A DNA stretch of 40,756 nucleotides from contig UPXR01000008.1 of NCBI GenBank assembly GCA_900557365.1, forward strand, positions 1 to 40,756, read 5' to 3'. This document shows, in pieces, positions 16,082 to 25,040 of the stretch. Under the pieces are notes generated by a model. The model was not told the DNA's origin, did no database searches, and saw only the letters and a list, made by a program, of their open reading frames with translations. Each line of letters starts with the position of its first letter. Position 1 is the first letter of the stretch. The position numbers were made by a program, and so were the translations under genes. The DNA comes from an uncultured Dialister sp. (lineage in GTDB: Bacteria > Bacillota_C > Negativicutes > Veillonellales > Dialisteraceae).

Positions 16082-16744
16082 ATGCATCTGCACACGGGTA
16101 CACACGTAGTGGAGCAGCTTTTCGGTATGTCCGTCAATATGGACACGATCTATACTACATGGCTTACAGCACTGATTGTTTTTATTTGTGTCCTGGCGGC
16201 CACAAGAGGCAGATCCCTTGTCCCGGGAGGCTGGCAGAACGTAGTGGAAATGCTCATCGAAGGTCTGTGCAATCAGTTCCGGGAAAACCTGGGACCGAAG
16301 TACCGTCAGGTTACCAGTATTTTCCTGACATTCTTCCTGTTCATTTTCACGGCAAATCAGATCGGTCTTCTTCCGACACAGCATCTGACCGCTTCTCCGA
16401 CCAACGACGTGAATACCACCCTGGGTCTGGCCATTGCCAGTTCGCTTCTGATTCACTTTTATTTCATTAAGAATAAGGGCGTAGGCGGTTGGCTGAAGCA
16501 TTTCTTTGAACCGTTCCCGGTTTTTGCCATCATGAACGTGATCGAAGAAATCGCAAGACCTATCACGCTGGCTATGCGTCTATTCGGCAACATTCTGGCC
16601 GGTGAAATCCTTCTGGAAATCCTGTATTTCCTCTGCCCCTGGTTTGTACCTATGATCTGGATCGCTTTTTCGCTGTTTGTCGGCGCGGTTCAGGCATACA
16701 TTTTCACCACCCTGGCGTCTATGTATATGAGGGAATCCCTTTGA
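16082..16744 (+). CDS. atpB: ATP synthase F0 subunit a
   Basis: Subunit a forms the two half-channels that lead ions to and from the c-ring. The protein has 220 residues with five or six membrane helices. The essential arginine is Arg166 in LAMRLFGN, preceded by NVIEEIARPITLAM, and Gln and polar residues follow in the last helix (GAVQAYIFTTLASMYMRE). GAGAGGGGGTGAG stands before the ATG. The intergenic gap of 141 bases to atpE contains imperfect repeats (see separate entry). All F0 genes lie in the standard order a-c-b. Confidence 0.95.
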   Translation: MHLHTGTHVVEQLFGMSVNMDTIYTTWLTALIVFICVLAATRGRSLVPGGWQNVVEMLIEGLCNQFRENLGPKYRQVTSIFLTFFLFIFTANQIGLLPTQHLTASPTNDVNTTLGLAIASSLLIHFYFIKNKGVGGWLKHFFEPFPVFAIMNVIEEIARPITLAMRLFGNILAGEILLEILYFLCPWFVPMIWIAFSLFVGAVQAYIFTTLASMYMRESL

Positions 16745-16767
16745 TGCACAGTCTTCGCAACGGTTGG

Positions 16768-16850
16768 AAAACAGCGCCGCTGTTCAAACGGTACGGCACC
16801 GCCCGTCCAAACGGCATCTATTCTGAAAACAGCACCGTCTGTATAAACGG
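16768..16850 (+). repeat. Three imperfect direct repeats between atpB and atpE
   Basis: Three related units lie in the 141-base gap: 16768-16791, 16794-16814 and 16826-16850. Each contains a (G/A)CAG(C)CACCG- or GCGCCG-like core and ends in AAACGG. The first and third share AAAACAGC(G/A)CCG. The gap lies just before the gene for the most abundant subunit, so the repeats may form RNA structure that protects or boosts the atpE part of the transcript. This role is inference. Confidence 0.6.
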
Positions 16851-16885
16851 AAACATTTATTGATTCTTTAGGAGGAATTATTATT

Positions 16886-17137
16886 ATGGATCAGACAATC
16901 GTCGTACAGTATTCTCTTATCGCTGCCGGAATTATTGCTGCTGCTGCTGCAATCGCTGCTGCATTCTCCGATTCCAAGGCTGCTGCTGCAGCTATCGAAG
17001 GCATGACCCGTCAGCCTGAAATGGCCGGCAAGCTCTTCACCAACATGCTGGTTGCTATCGGCCTGATCGAATCTATTCCGATTATCGCTATCGTTATCGC
17101 TCTGGTTCTCGTATTCGCTAACCCCTTTGTAAAATAA
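16886..17137 (+). CDS. atpE: ATP synthase F0 subunit c, with unusual ion-site residues
   Basis: A hairpin of two membrane helices with 83 residues. The polar loop is at 42-44 (RQP), and the ion-binding carboxylate is Glu62, in LIESIPIIA, exactly 20 residues after Arg42 as in other c subunits. Helix 1 lacks the usual GxGxGxG and is alanine-rich (13-36). It carries the polar patch FSDSK with Asp29 thirteen residues before Arg42. That is the position of the Na+ ligand Gln32 in Ilyobacter and of Glu32 in the two-carboxylate Fusobacterium c subunit. Ser63 after Glu62 matches a Na+ ligand, but the tyrosine of Na+ types is Ile67 here. Ion choice is thus open. AGGAGG is placed before the ATG. Codons are strongly biased, as expected for high expression. 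Confidence 0.95.
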   Translation: MDQTIVVQYSLIAAGIIAAAAAIAAAFSDSKAAAAAIEGMTRQPEMAGKLFTNMLVAIGLIESIPIIAIVIALVLVFANPFVK

Positions 17138-17174
17138 TATTTCCGTACAAGAATATTATTAAGGAGGGATCGAA

Positions 17175-17669
17175 TTGGTAGAACTGAATGGTACGCTGCT
17201 GATTCAGATCATTAACTTCGTCATCCTGGTTGCTCTCCTCGGACACTTCTGCTACAAGCCGGTACTGAAAGTACTGGATGAACGCAAGAACCGTATCCAG
17301 GGAGATCTCGATTCTGCCGCTGCTTCCAAGAAGGACGCAGAAGCTCTGAAGCTTTCCTATGAAGAAAAGCTGCAGGAAGCACAGGCCAAGGCTCAGGACA
17401 TCGTCGACAAGGCAGTCAAGGAAGCCAAGGTTCAGGCAGAAGCACAGGTGAAGGAAGCTCACGCTGCTATCGAAAAGGAAAAAGACAACGCTGCTAAGCA
17501 AATCGAGAGAGAACGCAAGGAAGCTCTTGAAGAGCTCAAAGCTCAGATCGGTGTCCTTTCCTGCGATATCGCTGCAAAGATCATCAGCAAAAATATGACG
17601 CCGGAAGCAAATGACCGGCTGATTGCGGAAAGCATCGCAAAGCTTGATGCCCGCAAAACAGGTAAATAA
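17175..17669 (+). CDS. atpF: ATP synthase F0 subunit b
   Basis: The peripheral stalk subunit has 164 residues: one N-terminal membrane helix (about 6-26: LLIQIINFVILVALLGHF), then a long charged coiled coil with many Lys, Glu, Ala and Gln residues to about residue 140. The C-terminal part contacts subunit delta. The start is a TTG at 17175 with AAGGAGG placed 7 bases upstream; no ATG lies nearby in frame. It sits 37 bases after atpE and ends 2 bases before atpH, so the genes are translated close together. Confidence 0.94.
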   Translation: MVELNGTLLIQIINFVILVALLGHFCYKPVLKVLDERKNRIQGDLDSAAASKKDAEALKLSYEEKLQEAQAKAQDIVDKAVKEAKVQAEAQVKEAHAAIEKEKDNAAKQIERERKEALEELKAQIGVLSCDIAAKIISKNMTPEANDRLIAESIAKLDARKTGK

Positions 17670-17671
17670 TC

Positions 17672-18211
17672 ATGGATAAGAACGTAATCCTTGCGAAAAA
17701 GTATGGACGTGCCATCTATGAAATTGCCTCCGAGCAGAAATGCCTGGAACAAACCGAGGAAGATCTCCGGATGATTGCAGATGCAGTCACCAAGAATAAA
17801 GAGCTGAAGGATTTTTTGAATCATCCGCTCCTTTCCCGGGATGTCAAGAAAGATACGATAAAGAAATTATTTGAGGGCAAGGTTCAGCCTGTTGTCCTGC
17901 AATTCTGCTATGTCGTCATGGACAGAGACCGTTTCGGCGTTTTCCCGCTGATGGTTGAATATTTCACCGACATGGCTCATCAGGGACTTGGTATCGAAGA
18001 GGCGGTCGTTACATCCGCTTTCCCGCTCAGCAAGTCTCAGGCTGAGATGCTGAAGGATAAACTCTCCGAAATCACGGGCATGAAGATTATCCTGAAGCAA
18101 AAAGTGGATGCGGCCTTGATCGGCGGATTTACCGTACAGGTAGGCGACCGTCTCATCGACGGATCCGTAGCAAGACAGCTGGAAACACTTAAAGAGAGTA
18201 TGATGCATTGA
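17672..18211 (+). CDS. atpH: ATP synthase F1 subunit delta
   Basis: The protein has 179 residues and links the b-subunit stalk to the top of the alpha/beta hexamer. The N-terminal helical domain (about 1-105) begins with KKYGRAIYEIA, as in the OSCP/delta family. The C-terminal part has the signature GGFTVQVGDRLIDGSVARQLETLKE near residues 150-176. The ATG follows atpF by 2 bases. No separate strong ribosome site is seen apart from purines in the atpF end, so coupling is likely. Confidence 0.94.
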   Translation: MDKNVILAKKYGRAIYEIASEQKCLEQTEEDLRMIADAVTKNKELKDFLNHPLLSRDVKKDTIKKLFEGKVQPVVLQFCYVVMDRDRFGVFPLMVEYFTDMAHQGLGIEEAVVTSAFPLSKSQAEMLKDKLSEITGMKIILKQKVDAALIGGFTVQVGDRLIDGSVARQLETLKESMMH

Positions 18212-18230
18212 TTGAGGTGACTTATAGGAA

Positions 18231-19769
18231 ATGAAAATCAGTTCAGATGAAATTACATCTGTCATTAAAAAACAGATTGAAAACTACAAAGTAGACCTCA
18301 ATGTCGATGAAGTTGGTTCCGTTCTCGAAGTCGGCGACGGCATTGCTCACGTTTACGGTTTGCAGAACTGCATGGCCGGCGAACTGCTTGAGCTCCCGAA
18401 CGGCGTATACGGCATGGCACTGAACCTGGAAGAAAGCAACGTAGGCTGCGTACTTCTTGGACAGTCCGAAACCATTAAGGAAGGCGACACGGTCAAGAGA
18501 ACCGGCCACCTTATGCAGGTTCCGGTAGGCAACGCAGTTATCGGCCGCGTAGTCAACGCACTCGGACAGCCGATTGACGGCAAAGGCGAGATCAAGACCG
18601 ACGAATTCCGCGACATTGAAATCAAGGCACCGGGCATTGCCGACAGACAGCCGGTTAATGTACCGCTGCAGACAGGTCTGAAATCCATCGACTCCATGGT
18701 TCCGATCGGACGCGGTCAGCGCGAACTGATCATCGGCGACCGCGGCACCGGCAAAACGGCTATCGCGATCGATACCATCCTGAACCAGAAGGGTCAGAAC
18801 GTTATTTGTATTTATGTATCCATCGGCCAGAAGAACTCCAACGTCGTACGTGTATACGAAAAGCTGAAGGAAGCTGGCGCTATGGATTACTCCATCATCG
18901 TCCATGCAGGCGCATCCGAAGGCTCCCCGATGCAGTATCTGGCACCGTACTCCGGCGTCTCCATCGCAGAACACTTCATGCACCAGGGCAAGGATGTCCT
19001 CATCATTTATGATGACCTCTCCAAGCACGCTGTAGCATACCGTGCAATGTCCCTGCTGCTCCGCCGTCCGCCGGGACGTGAAGCTTATCCGGGCGATGTA
19101 TTCTATCTGCATTCCCGTCTGCTGGAACGTGCAGCCCGCCTGAACGAACAGATGGGCGGCGGCTCCATCACCGCTCTGCCGATCATTGAAACCCTGGCAG
19201 GCGACGTAGGCGCATACATTCCGACCAACGTTATTTCCATTACCGACGGCCAGATTTATCTGGAAACCGGCCTCTTCTATTCCGGTATCCGTCCGGCAAT
19301 CAACGTAGGTCTGTCCGTATCCCGCGTAGGCGGCAGTGCACAGATCAAAGCTATGAAGCAGGTAGCAGGTACCCTTCGTCTGGATCTGGCACAGTACAGA
19401 GAACTGGCTGCATTCGCACAGTTCGGTTCCGACCTGGATGCTGCCACCAAGGCACAGATCGACCGCGGCCAGAGAACCACGGAAATTCTGAAGCAGCCGC
19501 AGTATACCCCGTATCCGGTTGAAGACCAGGTACAGGCTATCTATGTAGCTGTTAAGGGCTTCCTGGATGACATCGCAGTAGAAAAAGTCGTTGACTTTGA
19601 ACACCAGGTACTGGCATTCCTCCACAGCTCCCATCCGGAAATCGGAGAGGATATCGTGAAGACAAAGAAACTGACCGAAGAAAACGAAGAACGCCTCAAG
19701 GCTGCTATCCTCGAATTCAAGGAACGTTACGCTGCATCTGAGGAAAAGTCTGAAAAAGCAGAGGGGTGA
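18231..19769 (+). CDS. atpA: ATP synthase F1 subunit alpha
   Basis: A non-catalytic nucleotide-binding subunit of the F1 hexamer, 512 residues. The beta-barrel domain (about 25-95) is followed by the Walker A loop [13 protein letters not shown], then [11 protein letters not shown] with the Walker B aspartate. The arginine-finger region [17 protein letters not shown] is complete, as is the C-terminal helical domain. GAGGTGAC lies 10 to 12 bases before the ATG. Codons are biased to GTA, AAC, TCC and GGC compared with the flanking metabolic genes, as for highly expressed genes. Confidence 0.97.
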   Translation: MKISSDEITSVIKKQIENYKVDLNVDEVGSVLEVGDGIAHVYGLQNCMAGELLELPNGVYGMALNLEESNVGCVLLGQSETIKEGDTVKRTGHLMQVPVGNAVIGRVVNALGQPIDGKGEIKTDEFRDIEIKAPGIADRQPVNVPLQTGLKSIDSMVPIGRGQRELIIGDRGTGKTAIAIDTILNQKGQNVICIYVSIGQKNSNVVRVYEKLKEAGAMDYSIIVHAGASEGSPMQYLAPYSGVSIAEHFMHQGKDVLIIYDDLSKHAVAYRAMSLLLRRPPGREAYPGDVFYLHSRLLERAARLNEQMGGGSITALPIIETLAGDVGAYIPTNVISITDGQIYLETGLFYSGIRPAINVGLSVSRVGGSAQIKAMKQVAGTLRLDLAQYRELAAFAQFGSDLDAATKAQIDRGQRTTEILKQPQYTPYPVEDQVQAIYVAVKGFLDDIAVEKVVDFEHQVLAFLHSSHPEIGEDIVKTKKLTEENEERLKAAILEFKERYAASEEKSEKAEG

Positions 19770-19774
19770 TCTGA

Positions 19775-20653
19775 TTGGAAAGTACGCGTGATATAAAAGG
19801 GCGCATTAAATCTGTCACCAACATCCAGCAGATTACCAAAGCTATGAAGATGGTTGCCGCTGCCCGCCTCCGCAAGGCAGAGGAAAAAGCAAACGGCTCC
19901 CGTCCCTATGCTGAAAAAATCGGAGAGCTCTTGCGCCGGGCTGCTTCGGTAACACCCGGCTTTACCAGCCCGCTTCTTCGGAAGGGCGAAGTAAAGAAGG
20001 TCGGCTATCTCATTATCAGTGCAGATAAAGGCCTGGCCGGCGCTTATAACTCCAATGTTATGAAGCGTACCATGCAGGAAATCTCCGGCAAGGATCGTTC
20101 GGATTATGCTCTTTTCCTCTGCGGGAAACAGGGCCGGAATTATCTGAAATTCCGCGGATACGAACTTGATTCCTATCATTTCGGCTTTTCTGATAAGCCT
20201 TCCGCTCAGGACTCCATTGACATTGCCAAGGAAATGGTAGACGCTTTTGTCAAGGAAGAAGTGGATGAGGTCTATATCATTTATACGAAATTTATTACCG
20301 CTCTCCGTCAGCAGGTAAAGGTGGAGAAGCTTCTCCCCGTAGAAACCCCGGCGGACGAAGAGCAGGAAGCAGCAAACGGTGCGGCTGCAGGGGAAGTACC
20401 CTATATTTTCCTCCCCGACGCATCTGCCGTCCTGACCCGGCTGCTCCCTGAATATGTACAGGTACAGGTTTACAATGCAATGCTGCAGTCCGCTGCGTCC
20501 GAACTGGGAAGCCGTATGGCTGCCATGTCTGCCGCAACCGACAATGCAACGGAAAGAATTGCCGACCTCAACCTGTCTTACAACAAGGCAAGACAGGCAC
20601 AGGTTACCAACGAAATTTCCGAAATCGTCGGCGGTGCTGCTGCGCTTGAATAA
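19775..20653 (+). CDS. atpG: ATP synthase F1 subunit gamma
   Basis: The rotating central shaft, 292 residues. The N-terminal coiled coil begins STRDIKGRIKSVTNIQQITKAMKMVAA, the most conserved part, and the C-terminal helix ends in TERIADLNLSYNKARQAQVTNEISEIVGGA. Between about residues 188 and 205 there is an acidic insert (ADEEQEAANGAAAGE) in the Rossmann-like domain. The start is a TTG at 19775 with GAGGGGTGAT upstream, five bases after the atpA stop. Confidence 0.96.
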   Translation: MESTRDIKGRIKSVTNIQQITKAMKMVAAARLRKAEEKANGSRPYAEKIGELLRRAASVTPGFTSPLLRKGEVKKVGYLIISADKGLAGAYNSNVMKRTMQEISGKDRSDYALFLCGKQGRNYLKFRGYELDSYHFGFSDKPSAQDSIDIAKEMVDAFVKEEVDEVYIIYTKFITALRQQVKVEKLLPVETPADEEQEAANGAAAGEVPYIFLPDASAVLTRLLPEYVQVQVYNAMLQSAASELGSRMAAMSAATDNATERIADLNLSYNKARQAQVTNEISEIVGGAAALE

Positions 20654-22120
<1,467 letters not shown>

Positions 22121-22123
22121 GCC

Positions 22124-22540
22124 ATGGCTGATACCCTTACGAATCCTATGCACGTCGAAGTTATTTCCCCGGACGGCCCGATTTACGTCGTTGACGGCGC
22201 AGATATGGTCGTTGCCCGCGCTCTGGACGGTGAATTCGCTGTCATGAAGCGCCACCTTCCCCTTGCAGCTGCGCTCGATATGTGCGTAGTCCGCGTAAAG
22301 AAGGGCGGCAGTGAGGAAAAAATTACCTGCTTCGGCGGCTTCCTTGAAAACAAGGATAACCACGTAAACATCGTGGCGCCTATTGCCGAGCTGGCTGAGA
22401 ATATCGACATAGCCCGTGCACAGGCTTCCAAAAAGCGTGCAGAAGACAGACTGGCTTCTCAGGATGCCAGCATCGATTATGAAAGAGCCAAGCAGTCCCT
22501 GCATCGTGCCCTTATCCGTCTTCAGGCGGCAGGAAAATAA
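22124..22540 (+). CDS. atpC: ATP synthase F1 subunit epsilon
   Basis: The protein has 138 residues: an N-terminal beta-sandwich (about 7-90; starting HVEVISPDGPIY and including DGEFAVMKRHLPL) and a C-terminal helical hairpin with alternating Ala, Arg, Lys and Glu that can act as an inhibitory arm. The gene starts three bases after atpD and is the last of the operon; a strong terminator follows within 20 bases of the stop. Confidence 0.95.
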   Translation: MADTLTNPMHVEVISPDGPIYVVDGADMVVARALDGEFAVMKRHLPLAAALDMCVVRVKKGGSEEKITCFGGFLENKDNHVNIVAPIAELAENIDIARAQASKKRAEDRLASQDASIDYERAKQSLHRALIRLQAAGK

Positions 22541-22555
22541 TCCGTCAAGGAAATG

Positions 22556-22587
22556 AAAATCCGCTCCTCCGGGAGCGGATTTTTTTG
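22556..22587 (+). terminator. Terminator of the ATP synthase operon
   Basis: AAAATCCGCTCC (22556-22567) pairs with GGGAGCGGATTTT through a three-base loop and ends in a run of seven T. Confidence 0.93.
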
Positions 22588-22640
22588 CTTCCGTTCCCTG
22601 AAAGAATGCTTCCGTTCGGGGAATGGATTCCCTATAAGTA

Positions 22641-22649
22641 TGCTATAAT
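22641..22649 (+). promoter_or_regulatory. Extended -10 promoter of the nitroreductase gene
   Basis: TGCTATAAT at 22641-22649 is a perfect extended -10 element 46 bases before the ATG; the -35 is poor. Confidence 0.7.
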
Positions 22650-22694
22650 AAAGATAACAGATAGATTCGGATTTTATGCAAGGAGGGAAATACC

Positions 22695-23222
22695 ATGGAT
22701 GAGGAATTTGAAATTTTCAGACGCGGTACATGCCGCTATTTCAAGGAACTGACTCCGGTACCGGATGAAGATCTGCTTACTCTGGTCAAAGCGGGCATGC
22801 AGGCCCGGGCGGTAGGGAATCAGAAAGCAAGAGAATTCATCATCGTTACACGGGAAGACCTGGTCAAGGCGATCTCACACAACAGCATCATAGCAGGTCC
22901 GGCGAGAAAAGCTTCTGCGGTCATTGCTATCGTGGGCAAGCCGGAAGGGATTACCTTCCCGGAGGAATGGTCCTTTGACTGCGCTGCAGCAGCACAGAAT
23001 ATTCTGATCGAAGCAGAACATCTCGGACTGTCCACGCTGTGGATGCAGGTCTATCCCTATCAGGACAGAAAGGTTCATCTTCGCCACCTCCTGGACATTC
23101 CGGACAGCCTGGAACCGTTCTGCGTCATTGCCGTAGGCTATGCGGACAAGAGGCCGGTCCGTATGAACCGCTACGATGAAAGGGAAGTTTCCTACGATTT
23201 GTTCGGAAGCCGCAAAAAATAA
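22695..23222 (+). CDS. Nitroreductase family protein
   Basis: An FMN-dependent oxidoreductase fold of 175 residues. The N-terminal RRGTCRYFKELTPVPDEDL corresponds to the family's R-S-x-R-x-F segment that grips the flavin phosphate; here it reads RGTCRYF. The central AAAAQNILIEAEHLGLSTLWM is the conserved helix and turn near the flavin, and AVGYADKRPVR near the end completes the family pattern. The N-terminal half contains QARAVGNQKAREFIIV, like QAPSAGNxQPxxFVVV of relatives. The substrate cannot be deduced. AAGGAGG precedes the ATG. It is a single-gene unit with promoter and terminator. Confidence 0.88.
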   Translation: MDEEFEIFRRGTCRYFKELTPVPDEDLLTLVKAGMQARAVGNQKAREFIIVTREDLVKAISHNSIIAGPARKASAVIAIVGKPEGITFPEEWSFDCAAAAQNILIEAEHLGLSTLWMQVYPYQDRKVHLRHLLDIPDSLEPFCVIAVGYADKRPVRMNRYDEREVSYDLFGSRKK

Positions 23223-23233
23223 ATACGGAAGAG

Positions 23234-23265
23234 AATCCGGTACTGCCAGGTACCGGATTTTTTTT
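23234..23265 (+). terminator. Terminator after the nitroreductase gene
   Basis: AATCCGGTAC (23234-23243) pairs with GTACCGGATT (23250-23259), followed by eight T residues. Confidence 0.9.
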
Positions 23266-23295
23266 GCCGGATTTTCAGGAGAGGGCAGATATCTC

Positions 23296-23323
23296 TTGTA
23301 AAATAGAAAAAATATGATATAAT
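23296..23323 (+). promoter_or_regulatory. Promoter of trxA
   Basis: TTGTAA (23296-23301) and TATAAT (23318-23323) are 16 bases apart, with TG-A before the -10, giving an extended element. Confidence 0.75.
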
Positions 23324-23378
23324 CAATATAGAAAAAGTTAGATATTACATTATCCAAAGCAGGATAAGAAAGGAAAAC

Positions 23379-23699
23379 ATGATGAAAGAAATACAGAGCA
23401 GAGAAGATTTTGAACAGGAAATTATCGGTCATCCCGGATACAGTGTGGTGGACTTCTGGGCATCCTGGTGCGGTCCGTGCCGCATGATGGCGCCGGTGCT
23501 GGAAGCAGCGGATCAGGAGCTCGGCAATGAGATTCATTTTACCAAGTGCAATGTGGACATGAATCAGGAGCTGGCAGCTCAGTACGGCATCATGTCCATC
23601 CCGACGGTGATTCTTTTCAAGGACGGACAGGAAATTCACCGCATGATCGGCGCCGTGCCGGCACAGAGCTTTATGGCAGAGCTCAGAGCTCATATGTAA
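23379..23699 (+). CDS. trxA: Thioredoxin
   Basis: A small disulfide reductase of 106 residues with the classic active site WCGPC (Cys31 and Cys34), FWASW before it and the cis-proline segment SIPTVILFKDG. It reduces protein disulfides and could serve as electron donor; the window has no thioredoxin reductase. Two adjacent ATGs exist at 23379 and 23382. AAGGA lies 5 bases before the first and 8 before the second, so either may be used. It has its own promoter and a strong terminator. Confidence 0.95.
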   Translation: MMKEIQSREDFEQEIIGHPGYSVVDFWASWCGPCRMMAPVLEAADQELGNEIHFTKCNVDMNQELAAQYGIMSIPTVILFKDGQEIHRMIGAVPAQSFMAELRAHM

Positions 23700-23705
23700 G
23701 AACAG

Positions 23706-23733
23706 GAAAAGCGCGGGAAAACCGCGCTTTTTT
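23706..23733 (+). terminator. Terminator after trxA
   Basis: AAAAGCGCGG (23707-23716) pairs with CCGCGCTTTT (23722-23731) with continuing T residues. Confidence 0.92.
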
Positions 23734-23761
23734 CATGGGATAAAATTTTTCAAAAAAAGAC

Positions 23762-23790
23762 TTGCCAGAAAAATTGACCCGGAGTATAAT
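23762..23790 (+). promoter_or_regulatory. Promoter of the orphan RNA
   Basis: TTGCCA (23762-23767) and a perfect TATAAT (23785-23790) are 17 bases apart. Transcription should start near 23797, immediately before a 5' hairpin. No protein gene follows on this strand for several kilobases. Confidence 0.75.
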
Positions 23791-23796
23791 ATCTAC

Positions 23797-23960
23797 AGTT
23801 GACCAAGAGTCAATATGCTTCGAGGTTTCCCCAGACTTCGAAGAATCTCCAGAAAATCGATAAGGAGGTGCAGATTTCTTTATTTCATACAGAAAACAAC
23901 CAATTGATTCTCTCTCTTTGAAAGTTCCCGGCGGCTCCCCAAACGCCGGGGATTTTTTAT
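23797..23960 (+). ncRNA. Candidate structured small RNA of about 165 bases
   Basis: The unit has its own promoter (23762-23790) and a strong terminator: TCCCGGCG (23926-23933) pairs with CGCCGGGGA (23944-23952), then TTTTTT. Inside are a 5' hairpin TTGAC/GTCAA (23799-23813) and a second hairpin CTTCGA/TCGAAG (23818-23843). There is also a perfect nine-base complement to the 16S rRNA end (AAGGAGGTG near 23862-23870) and a TCTCTCTCTTT pyrimidine tract. No ATG, GTG or TTG follows the Shine-Dalgarno-like element at a usable distance, so a leader peptide is unlikely. I do not recognise an Rfam family. It could be a trans-acting RNA or the leader of a lost gene. Confidence 0.55.
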
Positions 23961-24340
23961 TGGGAAAAGAAGGGAAAACAGGCGCCGGCAGGACCGATTT
24001 TCTCCTCGGAAGACCGGTACACCTTTTTGTTTTATGAGGCCCGGTACCTTTCTCGGCAATCGGTTTTCTGCGGACGGGGATAATCTGCCGCGGCTTAAAG
24101 AACGATATCGGGCTGCGGTCCCCGGGAGATGCAGCAGGCAGTCTCCTGTTCTTATAAACGGTCATGGCAGGGCGAAGACATCGGACAGGAGAAGAGTATG
24201 AAAAATATGTAAAAATGCAGAGAACCCGGAGGCAGCGTTCTTTCGGTGGGGGGATGCGTGCAATAAGAAATGCCGGATGGCTGCTGCGGAGATTTGGGAA
24301 GAGGGAAGCTGCCGGTTCCGATATTTTTTTTCCTGCACAG
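23961..24340. other. Gene-free spacer between the small RNA and nrdG
   Basis: No frame here has both a ribosome site and a recognisable product. Long open frames on the minus strand (to 24399) have low-complexity, Pro/Arg-rich products and are rejected. It contains an imperfect GGTAC-centred inverted repeat near 24012-24050 (CCGGTAC copies around a T-rich stretch). I see nothing else. Confidence 0.45.
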
Positions 24341-24386
24341 AAAAACGCTCTTCCGGCGGGATGACCATTTCGTCGGAAGAGCGTTT
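24341..24386 (-). terminator. Terminator of the nrdD-nrdG operon
   Basis: AAACGCTCTTCCG (24343-24355) pairs with CGGAAGAGCGTTT (24374-24386), a 13-base stem. On the minus strand it ends in TTTTT and lies 48 bases past the nrdG stop. Confidence 0.92.
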
Positions 24387-24433
24387 CCGTTCTTTTCAAT
24401 TTTGCGTTTAAAGCAGGGCTATCGGGCTTTGCG

Positions 24434-24988
24434 TCAGATCTTGGAGTTCGGGGACATGCTGGTATCTCCCGGGTCCCAAATGACGATCTGCCCCGCTTTC
24501 AGGCTTTTCTGCACATCAATGGTGCGCTGGTTGGAGGAGCCTTTGAAAAGGAGGGTGATATCCTTTTTTTCGAGCATGAATTCTCCGTCGACGAGTACGT
24601 CGATCCGCTTCAGCAGCTCCATGGTTTCCGGCATGATCTTGGCAAAATGGCCCAGCAGATCACGGTCGAAGAGGTAGCCGGTGAAGCACCAGATGGTTTT
24701 CTGCGGATACATTTCCTTGAAGCGGGTGACCAGGGACAGGAGGCCTTTCTGGTTGACCGGTTCCATCGGTTCCCCGCCGAGGAGGGTCAGTCCTTCGTAA
24801 TATTCCTGTCCGCATTCCTCCAGGATATAGTCCTCAATGTCCTTCGTGAAATCTTCCCCGTACTGGAAATCCCAGGTCTCCGGGTTGAAGCAGCCCCGGC
24901 AGTGGTGGGTGCAGCCGGAGACGAAGAGAGAAAACCGGATGCCCGGTCCGTTGGAAATATCATATTCCTTGTAATTGGCGTATTTCAT
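24434..24988 (-). CDS. nrdG: Anaerobic ribonucleotide reductase activating enzyme NrdG
   Basis: A radical SAM activase of 184 residues that puts the glycyl radical on NrdD. The cluster cysteines are Cys26, Cys30 and Cys33 (CTHHCRGC), followed by FNPETW typical of NrdG. SNGPGIRFSLFVSG precedes them and LLGGEPM contacts SAM. GGAGG lies five bases before the ATG at 24988. It follows nrdD by 52 bases on the minus strand and shares its terminator, so it is the second gene of the nrdDG operon. Confidence 0.95.
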   Translation of the reverse strand: MKYANYKEYDISNGPGIRFSLFVSGCTHHCRGCFNPETWDFQYGEDFTKDIEDYILEECGQEYYEGLTLLGGEPMEPVNQKGLLSLVTRFKEMYPQKTIWCFTGYLFDRDLLGHFAKIMPETMELLKRIDVLVDGEFMLEKKDITLLFKGSSNQRTIDVQKSLKAGQIVIWDPGDTSMSPNSKI

Positions 24989-25040
24989 AATGTCCTCCGA
25001 TGAAGAAAAGGGCGGCGGTGCCGCCCCTTGCAGGTATGGA

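Noticed and set aside
23815..23907. A 30-codon peptide inside the candidate small RNA, starting ATG at 23815
   Set aside because: No ribosome site precedes the ATG, it begins within a hairpin, and the product is Arg-rich without recognisable features.
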